DNA of 12,243 nucleotides from NCBI GenBank assembly GCA_947285985.1, contig CAMYPB010000027.1:1-12243 (forward strand). Direction: 5' to 3'. The notes below the pieces were generated by a model that saw only the letters and a program-made list of their open reading frames with translations, had not been told where the DNA came from and searched no databases. Source of the DNA: an uncultured Holosporaceae bacterium. Its GTDB lineage: Bacteria > Pseudomonadota > Alphaproteobacteria > RUG11792. Below, one piece after another: positions 6,829 to 12,243 of the stretch. The position numbers and the translations under genes were made by a program. The first letter of the stretch is position 1, and each line of letters begins with the position of its first letter.

Positions 6829-6857
6829 TTGCAGATATAATTTTTTTGCAATACAAT
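6829..6857 (+). promoter_or_regulatory. Candidate promoter of the exported-protein gene at 6895
   Basis: TTGCAG (6829-6834) and TACAAT (6852-6857) are 17 bp apart, and the predicted start is near 6864. This leaves a 31-nt leader to the ATG at 6895 with its own ribosome site. A perfect TATAAT at 6836-6841 is an alternative -10, but it lacks a well-spaced -35. The AATATTGCA around the -35 resembles the other TTGCA promoters at 5576 and 7946. Confidence 0.4.
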
Positions 6858-6894
6858 ATGTTGTATGTTTAAAATTATTTCAAGGATTGTATTT

Positions 6895-7851
6895 ATGAAC
6901 AGCAAATTTTTGTCGATTGTTGCATCATCCGTTGTGTTTGCGACATCTTCTTTATCGTCGTGTTTTGGACATAATGATATAGCTATAGATTTTTATAGGG
7001 ATAGTTCTAAAGAGGCTGAGTATAGATCGTTATTGGGAATATCGATTGATCCTGTATATTATGTAGGTATAGATTTGGGTGAGATTTATGATATCGAATT
7101 GACAAAGGAGCTCTATCTAACAGAATCTTTCAAGAGAGCACAAGAACTCATCGCTTCAGGAAAGGTTGATGTGAATGCAATCGATAAAGAAAGTCGTCAT
7201 AATATCATCAATCATCATATTTGGGAAGGTGTTATGTATTTAGGTAAGGCTGGAACATTTAGCAAAGAAACAGGCGAGAAGGATATATATGGATGTAAAA
7301 TTTATGATGAGTTTCCAGTTGAAGAAACTTTCTCCGCATTTGATGAACATTTTAACATCATAAAACTTATCCTTGAGAACGGGGGGAAGATCAATTATGA
7401 CGTTGAATACACATTGACTCCTTTGCCTCGTCAAATGAATGGGGGCGGGTTCGAAATTTCATATAACAATGTCAAAGTACACCCAAGTGGAAGATTTATG
7501 CATACTATGTCTTTCGATGCGATCTATGAATGTGTTATGTCGTTTGTCGAAATGTTTGATATTTTTAGATCTAACGACCAACTTGAAGATTCAGAAGAAA
7601 GAACAGACGAAAATCTCGTTCAACGCAGAAGAGAGCGTGCGAGAAGATTGATAGATCTCTTCGTTAATCATGTGAAAGAAAATTCTCAAGGATATAATCC
7701 TAGATTTTTAGATGATAGGGATGATCCCAACGATTATTATCGTAGTCATTTATCACATATTGTGGAACTAATGTCTAGAGATCAGTATAAATTCTTGTTG
7801 AATATGCTCCCTGAAGAATTGAGAAACGAGATATTGGCTGCAACGCACTAA
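6895..7851 (+). CDS. Exported protein of unknown function, possible lipoprotein with ankyrin-like segments
   Basis: I do not recognise a family for this 318-residue protein. Its N-terminus (K4, hydrophobic 5-19, then L20-S21-S22-C23) looks like a lipoprotein signal with C23 as the lipidated residue, although cleavage as an ordinary Sec signal is possible. Two segments resemble single ankyrin helices with the following turn: about 76-97 (ESFKRAQELIASGKVDVNAID) and 152-169 (HFNIIKLILENGGKINYD). A basic helix RRRERARRLIDLF lies near 244-256, and the C-terminal 40 residues are helical (LSHIVELMSRDQYKFLLNML). I chose ATG 6895 over the in-frame ATG at 6865 because AAGGA (6882-6886) lies 8 nt upstream and the signal sequence begins there. 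It stands alone between its own promoter and a hairpin terminator. It may be a diverged relative of the ankyrin gene upstream; this is inference. Confidence 0.8.
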   Translation: MNSKFLSIVASSVVFATSSLSSCFGHNDIAIDFYRDSSKEAEYRSLLGISIDPVYYVGIDLGEIYDIELTKELYLTESFKRAQELIASGKVDVNAIDKESRHNIINHHIWEGVMYLGKAGTFSKETGEKDIYGCKIYDEFPVEETFSAFDEHFNIIKLILENGGKINYDVEYTLTPLPRQMNGGGFEISYNNVKVHPSGRFMHTMSFDAIYECVMSFVEMFDIFRSNDQLEDSEERTDENLVQRRRERARRLIDLFVNHVKENSQGYNPRFLDDRDDPNDYYRSHLSHIVELMSRDQYKFLLNMLPEELRNEILAATH

Positions 7852-7862
7852 AAAAAATAGAG

Positions 7863-7899
7863 AATAGGACCACCATGTTTTATGTGGTTCTATTTTTTT
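7863..7899 (+). terminator. Intrinsic terminator after the 6895-7851 gene
   Basis: ATAGGACCAC (7864-7873) pairs with GTGGTTCTAT (7884-7893), including one G-U pair, around a 10-nt loop, and a run of seven Ts follows (7893-7899). It begins 12 nt after the stop codon. The A-run before the stem means the minus strand also shows a T-run some bases past the hairpin, so it might catch mutL transcripts as well. The sequence from 7900 to 8018 holds only a promoter-like site. Confidence 0.85.
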
Positions 7900-7945
7900 C
7901 GAATTACACACAAAATCAAAATTAAATATATCACAAATAAAAATA

Positions 7946-7974
7946 TTGCAACACTAAGTATAATACAATAGAAT
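7946..7974 (+). promoter_or_regulatory. Orphan promoter-like site pointing into the 3' end of mutL
   Basis: TTGCAA (7946-7951) and TAGAAT (7969-7974) are 17 bp apart. The exact 14-mer TAAAAATATTGCAA ending here is shared with the promoter before the ankyrin gene. No plus-strand gene follows, so a transcript would run antisense to the end of mutL. It may instead be a relic of a lost or duplicated gene unit. Confidence 0.25.
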
Positions 7975-8018
7975 TATATTATGGCGTACTGATTTTATTT
8001 TGAATATTATGGCATAAT

Positions 8019-9908
8019 TCATTCTCTTTCGAACATTTTATTGATGTCTTTCTTTGAGATTTTTATGAAGGATGGTCTATGATGGTTACATTGACATATC
8101 GTTTTCGTTTGTTCCATCTTTCTGAGGAGAGCGTTCATCTCGGGGATTGAAAGGGTTCGTCCCGAACGTATACTGTTGTGACATGCGATCGTCGAGATTT
8201 TATCGATTATCATATCGAGAGTTGATATATTCTCGTTTTCTATCTCAACGACGTGGGACACGAATTCTGTGGCTTCTTCTATATTGAGGACCCCAGGAAT
8301 CGCAGAGATTATGACGGATTCTTTTAGGATATCTATTTTGAATCCACAACTTGAGAGATGATTTTTTATATTATTAATCCTCTCTGATTGTTCAAGGGTT
8401 AGTTCGATGATCTCTGGTTTCATGATATATTGTGTGTTGTGATCGGAAATTTTCTGCTTGATTTCTTCTTGGACGATTTTCTCATGGACGGCATGTTGAT
8501 CGATAAGGAAGAGTTCATCATCTTTCTTCGAGATGATGTATGTTCCAAAGATCTGGCAGATCGCATCACCAAAGAAATTTTCCGGCGCATTATTGTTGAT
8601 GTTCTGCTCATCATAATGATTATTATCTTGAGATTCGTCGTCATTTTTCGGGGTGTTGTTGTGATCCTCATCATCATTCACCTCATATGAAATGTGTGAA
8701 TTTTCGCAGAATTTCAAGGAATTTTGAGGATGTTCGTCATCATCATCATCATCGAATGTATATACCGTTTCAGAGGGAGATGTCTCAGAATATTGATTGT
8801 TGTCTGCGTCGTTATGGGGATTGTGAGATGCATCAAATTCGAAATTAATTTTATTGTTTTTATAATTATTCGGATTATTTTGCACGAAGCTATTCAATTT
8901 CGGGAGGCTACTCGCAATCTCAGAGATAGAGACGGAATTTCTATCGAATTGATGTATATTTTTTCGAAGGAGATTGATCAATATTTTTTGGATACTCGCG
9001 GGATCTCGGAAGCGTACCTCAGATTTCGTTGGGGAGATATTCACATCGACAAAAAACGGATCTATCTCAATGAAGAGGATCGATGATGCGAATTTTCGAT
9101 TGTCAAGTATATCTTTGTATCCGATTTTTATTGATGACGAGACATTTTTATCCTTGACAATTCGATTATTTATGAAGATACGTTGATTATTCATAGTATA
9201 CTTCGCATCGATTGGATGGAATATATATCCGTATACCTTCATATTCTCGTTTTCTGTACTAACAAAAATTGAGCGTTCGAATGCTTCTTTTCCGTATATT
9301 TTTGATATTCTTTTTTCGATACTTTCATCTTTCGAGGAGAACAGGACCTTGTTTTCATCGCGTATTGAAAAATTTATATCACGATTCACGAGGGCAAAAT
9401 TTTCGATAATTGCAATACAACTCGCTTGTTCAACATTATCGGACTTCAAGAATTTCAATCTGACGGGAAGCCTATCGAAAATATCACACACAGAAACGCG
9501 AGTTCCCCTTTCAAATGACGATGGCCTCATTTCATTTTGCTTGGAAAAATTGATTTCCAAACTATTTCCATTGGATTCTATAAGAAAATTACTGATAGAC
9601 GCAATCGAAGGGAGGGCCTCCCCTCGAAATCCATAACTCCTGATATCAAAGAGATTCATACCCTGCAATTTTGATGTGGCATGCCTTTCAACACACATCT
9701 TCAAATCTTCCGCACTCATTCCAAAACCATCGTCCTCAACAACTATCTTGGATTTTCCTCCATTTTTAATAAATATTGAGATATTTTTAGAATTTGCATC
9801 TATCGAATTTTCAATGATTTCTTTGAGGGCGGACGACGGACGTTCAACAATCTCTCCCGCAGCAATCTGATTTATTATATCATCACTCAAACGCCTGATC
9901 ACACTCAT
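8019..9908 (-). CDS. mutL: DNA mismatch repair protein MutL, endonuclease type
   Basis: MutL links mismatch recognition by MutS to strand nicking and removal. This 629-residue form has the N-terminal GHKL ATPase: E30 and N34 in KEIIEN, DDGFGM at 59-64, ERHATSK at 74-80 and SYGFRGEALPSI at 91-102. A low-complexity Asn/Asp/His linker spans about 341-443. The C-terminal domain carries the metal-binding endonuclease motif DQHA-x2-E-x4-E (470-481), ACHNSI at 575-580 and CNHHRP at 607-612, so it should nick DNA itself, unlike E. coli MutL. The start is uncertain: ATG 9908 gives the usual MSVIRRLSDD opening, but GAGGA touches it directly; a GTG at 9902 has GAGGA 6 nt upstream and is equally plausible. 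An in-frame ATG at 9944 would add twelve residues foreign to the family. It is divergent from the small exported-protein gene at 10173. Confidence 0.95.
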   Translation of the reverse strand: MSVIRRLSDDIINQIAAGEIVERPSSALKEIIENSIDANSKNISIFIKNGGKSKIVVEDDGFGMSAEDLKMCVERHATSKLQGMNLFDIRSYGFRGEALPSIASISNFLIESNGNSLEINFSKQNEMRPSSFERGTRVSVCDIFDRLPVRLKFLKSDNVEQASCIAIIENFALVNRDINFSIRDENKVLFSSKDESIEKRISKIYGKEAFERSIFVSTENENMKVYGYIFHPIDAKYTMNNQRIFINNRIVKDKNVSSSIKIGYKDILDNRKFASSILFIEIDPFFVDVNISPTKSEVRFRDPASIQKILINLLRKNIHQFDRNSVSISEIASSLPKLNSFVQNNPNNYKNNKINFEFDASHNPHNDADNNQYSETSPSETVYTFDDDDDDEHPQNSLKFCENSHISYEVNDDEDHNNTPKNDDESQDNNHYDEQNINNNAPENFFGDAICQIFGTYIISKKDDELFLIDQHAVHEKIVQEEIKQKISDHNTQYIMKPEIIELTLEQSERINNIKNHLSSCGFKIDILKESVIISAIPGVLNIEEATEFVSHVVEIENENISTLDMIIDKISTIACHNSIRSGRTLSIPEMNALLRKMEQTKTICQCNHHRPSFIKISKKDINKMFERE

Positions 9909-9949
9909 TCCTCGAAAATCCATATCGTATAACAAATATCTCATAAGAG

Positions 9950-9978
9950 ATAGTATTTATTTTTGATCGTCATATCAA
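9950..9978 (-). promoter_or_regulatory. Candidate mutL promoter
   Basis: On the minus strand TTGATA (9978-9973) and TACTAT (9955-9950) are 17 bp apart. The predicted start falls near 9944, giving a leader of about 36-42 nt to the mutL start. This argues against the long in-frame ATG at 9944 as the true start, unless that message is leaderless. Confidence 0.45.
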
Positions 9979-10016
9979 CCTTTTTTGATCATGGTACATT
10001 CTTTTACTTCATATAG

Positions 10017-10050
10017 ATAAAATTTTATACAAATCATTATAAAATTTTAT
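10017..10050. promoter_or_regulatory. Second pair of ATAAAATTTTAT palindromes with 22-bp spacing
   Basis: ATAAAATTTTAT occurs at 10017-10028 and 10039-10050, again exactly 22 bp from start to start with a 10-bp spacer, as at 6776-6809. In both pairs ACAA follows one 12-mer (read on the plus strand here, on the minus strand at the other site). The spacers otherwise differ, so the elements rather than the whole region look conserved. The pair lies between the divergent mutL and 10173 promoters. Confidence 0.6.
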
Positions 10051-10083
10051 ATTTCAGGAAAATAAATGTACGTTATTTTATTG

Positions 10084-10111
10084 TTGATATATTTATGGAT
10101 TGTGATATAGA
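10084..10111 (+). promoter_or_regulatory. Candidate promoter of the small exported-protein gene
   Basis: TTGATA (10084-10089) and TATAGA (10106-10111) are 16 bp apart. The predicted start is near 10118, leaving about 55 nt to the ATG at 10173. The -35 lies 33 bp after the palindrome pair. The match is moderate in AT-rich sequence. Confidence 0.35.
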
Positions 10112-10172
10112 ATTAAAGTGTGGTGATGATAATCACGTGTTTTATAAATATCTTTGGGGGGAGATAAGTTTT

Positions 10173-10673
10173 ATGAATAAGAATATTTTATTGTGTATGT
10201 CCGCGCTTATGATGATGTTTGCTGGTTCAGACGTGAAAGCAGATGATCCTATGGGAGTTGCAAATTCAACGATTGTAGATTCTGCAAAGAGGTTATTGAT
10301 GGAAGTGCGTGGTTCGTTATCAAAGCCAACAAACGATAAAGAGTACGCTATAACGTTGAAGCGTTATGATAATTTCCGTGGCGGTTATAATGACTTAATA
10401 AGTGTTCGTAATAATATGGCCGTTAATAAAGAATCCGGTGATCCAGATCTTAGTAATACGCTAGATGAGATTAAGAATGAATTGTCTGAAATGGGTGATA
10501 TTTTGACACAATATGAGAATGAACACCGAGATAATGATTCTAGGACAAGAAGAAAAGATCCTCTGAATGCTAAAAGAATCCAGAAACAAAAAGCTCAAAA
10601 GAGGAGAATTGAGCGTGCAAACAAAGAAGCGACTGGTGATTCGTTCGATGATACTCGTCCGGTCTATTATTAA
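10173..10673 (+). CDS. Small exported protein of unknown function, charged and helical
   Basis: The 166-residue product begins with a Sec signal peptide (MNKNILLCMSALMMMFAGSD followed by VKA), with cleavage likely after A23. I do not recognise the mature part, of about 143 residues. It looks mainly helical, with an acidic middle (about 96-120, LDEIKNELSEMGDILTQYENEHRD) and a strongly basic stretch (about 125-149, rich in K and R, including KRIQKQKAQKRRIERA), ending in DDTRPVYY. I chose ATG 10173 because a purine-rich GGGAG site (about 10159-10163) lies about 9 nt upstream and the signal peptide begins here; the in-frame ATG at 10095 would place 26 charged residues before it and lies upstream of the predicted transcript start. 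It is a single-gene unit with a strong terminator. Its upstream region shares the palindrome pair of the gene at 6895, suggesting joint control. Confidence 0.8.
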   Translation: MNKNILLCMSALMMMFAGSDVKADDPMGVANSTIVDSAKRLLMEVRGSLSKPTNDKEYAITLKRYDNFRGGYNDLISVRNNMAVNKESGDPDLSNTLDEIKNELSEMGDILTQYENEHRDNDSRTRRKDPLNAKRIQKQKAQKRRIERANKEATGDSFDDTRPVYY

Positions 10674-10685
10674 TAATTATTGACG

Positions 10686-10725
10686 ATATGGACAGGCGTT
10701 CGACCTGTCCATATATAATTTTTTT
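10686..10725 (+). terminator. Strong intrinsic terminator after the small exported-protein gene
   Basis: ATATGGACAGG (10686-10696) pairs perfectly with CCTGTCCATAT (10704-10714) around a 7-nt loop, followed by seven Ts at 10719-10725. The T-run overlaps the last codons of the convergent murD, so the two genes share this 50-bp gap. On the minus strand the hairpin lies just after the murD stop, but only a mixed A/T tail follows. Confidence 0.9.
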
Positions 10726-12025
10726 ATAATTCATTAACAAGTTTACAAAATTCCAGACCTCTTTCCTCAAAATTGTTGAATTGGTCGAAACTTGCGCACA
10801 TAGGAGAGAGAAGAATAACAGAGGGGCCCTCCGTTTCTTTTCGCGCGTCTTTGTATGCTTTGAGGAGTGCGTTCGACATTGTCTCGCATTTTATGCAATT
10901 CTTCATGTTAGAAAATTCCTGATAGAATTCATCCATAGATTCACCGAAGAGATATATATTCCTCACACTTGCAAGGTATGGATCTATATCCTTGTGGGGA
11001 TCCGTCTTCTTGCTCCGTCCTCCAACAAGCCAAAATATATTATAACCCACGTATGTATCAAGTGCTTTCGATGCAGAATCTGGATTCGTGGCCTTGCTAT
11101 CGTTCACGAACAAGACATTATTTATCTTGCGGACGACATTGAGCCTGTGGGGTAATGATTTGAAGGACGCTATATTTTTTGCAATTTCTTTCGGCGGAAT
11201 ATTGAAATTTCTACATATCGCGTACGCAAAGGCGACATTTTCGTGATTATGCTTGCCTCTTATTTCCGAAAAATTCGAGAGATCCAAGATAACGTTTCCA
11301 CGATCCATAAGGACGCCCTCACATATATATATATCAGCCTTCGTATTTCCATCCCTCGAAATGACAATCGTATTTTCCGCACCTGCATACTTTTCGTATG
11401 TGATAGTGTCCTCATACGATATGACCTTCACATTCGAACAGTCGAGAGATCTATGTTTCGCAATGACATAATTCTCAAAGCTTCCGTGTTTATCGAGATG
11501 GTCGGGCCTTATATTGATGATAGCTGCAACATCGAAATTCAAGTTCCTGGAACTCGCGAGCTCGTAGGATGACATTTCAAAGACATACACATCAGACCTC
11601 GGAAGATCGAAGTACGGGATCCCTATATTTCCACCCATCGAAGAATTTATTCCCGATTTTTTGAGGATATGATGAACGAGGGCTGTAGTTGTTGATTTTC
11701 CGTTCGTCCCCGTAATCGAGATAACACGCGCCTCAGGGTTATACATCATAAAAAGATCATAGCATGATATGACAGGAACATCGTGCTCAACTGCGATCTT
11801 TATTATGGGATGAATATTATGCTCCATGAACCCAATCCCAGGACTCTTTATGACATAATCCACGACACCCCAATTTATATTATCGACGACATTGCGAGTA
11901 TTCGGGATATTGTCATCATAGACATAAACATTGTGTCCCAACGATTTCAAAAAATTGAAGGCAGACTTCCCAGAGGTTCCATAACCAACAATCAAGAAAT
12001 TCTTCGTATCACCCTCACATAACAT
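10724..12025 (-). CDS. murD: UDP-N-acetylmuramoyl-L-alanine--D-glutamate ligase
   Basis: MurD is a cytoplasmic enzyme that adds D-glutamate to UDP-MurNAc-L-Ala, using ATP, in peptidoglycan precursor synthesis. All three Mur-ligase domains are visible in 433 residues. The N-terminal nucleotide-sugar domain has VGYGTSGKSA (13-22). The ATPase domain has GTNGKST (106-112), GGNIGIP (131-137), the HLDKHGSFENY stretch (177-186) and K190, the likely carbamylated lysine. The C-terminal domain has PHRLN (292-296), NDSKATNPD (308-316) and LLSPMCASFDQFNNFEERG (405-423). The length is normal, and small substitutions (PHRLN for PHRLE, SPM for SPA) do not suggest loss of function. ATG 12025 fits the family opening, although its ribosome site is weak. 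The other mur/fts genes that usually surround murD are not in the window, and it has its own promoter. A peptidoglycan pathway is therefore probably kept. Confidence 0.96.
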   Translation of the reverse strand: MLCEGDTKNFLIVGYGTSGKSAFNFLKSLGHNVYVYDDNIPNTRNVVDNINWGVVDYVIKSPGIGFMEHNIHPIIKIAVEHDVPVISCYDLFMMYNPEARVISITGTNGKSTTTALVHHILKKSGINSSMGGNIGIPYFDLPRSDVYVFEMSSYELASSRNLNFDVAAIINIRPDHLDKHGSFENYVIAKHRSLDCSNVKVISYEDTITYEKYAGAENTIVISRDGNTKADIYICEGVLMDRGNVILDLSNFSEIRGKHNHENVAFAYAICRNFNIPPKEIAKNIASFKSLPHRLNVVRKINNVLFVNDSKATNPDSASKALDTYVGYNIFWLVGGRSKKTDPHKDIDPYLASVRNIYLFGESMDEFYQEFSNMKNCIKCETMSNALLKAYKDARKETEGPSVILLSPMCASFDQFNNFEERGLEFCKLVNEL

Positions 12026-12067
12026 AATTATCTTGTCTTTTTTTCAATTATCATCAAAATTTCTTGG

Positions 12068-12097
12068 ATTATATACCCTTAGAATCCCAAATATCAA
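12068..12097 (-). promoter_or_regulatory. Candidate murD promoter
   Basis: On the minus strand TTGATA (12097-12092) and a perfect -10 TATAAT (12073-12068) are 18 bp apart. The predicted start near 12061 leaves about 36 nt before the murD ATG. The sequence from 12098 to the right edge shows no convincing gene. Confidence 0.5.
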
Positions 12098-12243
12098 CAT
12101 ATTTTATGTATACCAGATTTTAGGTAGATACAAGATAATTCATCATCACATCATAAATACTCAATAAAAACTATATCAAACCCTCGCACCTCAAAATCAA
12201 CGATCCTCATATTATTATTGTATAACATAATTTATACTTTTGC

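Noticed and set aside
6396..6864. tmRNA, RNase P RNA, SRP RNA or tRNA in the long gap
   Set aside because: I looked for the conserved cores (GTTCGA T-arm, GGAAG SRP tetraloop region, RNase P GAGGAAAGTCC-type element, tag reading frame) on both strands and saw none.

Overview
The window is AT-rich, uses the standard code (TGA works as a stop), and comes from a Gram-negative bacterium. TamB, MurD, Sec signal peptides and ankyrin-repeat secreted proteins, next to an endonuclease-type MutL, fit a host-associated, probably intracellular alphaproteobacterium (Holosporales/Rickettsiales-like). That placement is inferred from composition and gene content; no rRNA or other marker here proves it.

Left part (1-5531), all on the + strand: the 3' end of a very hydrophilic Asn/Asp/Glu-rich repeat protein; rplU and rpmA (ribosomal proteins bL21 and bL27) behind a good promoter that overlaps a perfect 11-bp inverted repeat; a PepF/M3-family oligoendopeptidase; and a short TamB that overlaps the end of pepF. 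The usual rpmA neighbour obgE is absent, and no tamA is visible.

Middle part (5532-7900): two exported proteins, one with ankyrin repeats and one possible lipoprotein with degenerate ankyrin-like segments. The roughly 500-bp gap between them is not empty. On the minus strand it holds what looks like an undescribed structured RNA of about 230 nt (roughly 6658 to 6427), with its own promoter, several hairpins (two with the identical 7-nt loop GUGACAG) and an intrinsic terminator. Several stems pair better as minus-strand RNA than as plus-strand RNA. The same gap holds a pair of palindromes (ATAAAATTTTAT) 22 bp apart.

Right part (7900-12243): mutL and murD on the minus strand flank a third small exported protein on the plus strand. 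Its upstream region carries the same palindrome pair with exactly the same 22-bp spacing, suggesting a shared regulator for the exported-protein genes. Hairpin terminators follow all three exported-protein genes, and mutL and murD have recognisable promoters of their own. Housekeeping genes (translation, peptide turnover, outer-membrane assembly, mismatch repair, peptidoglycan synthesis) thus alternate with single-gene exported-protein units that look like a lineage-specific host-interaction set.
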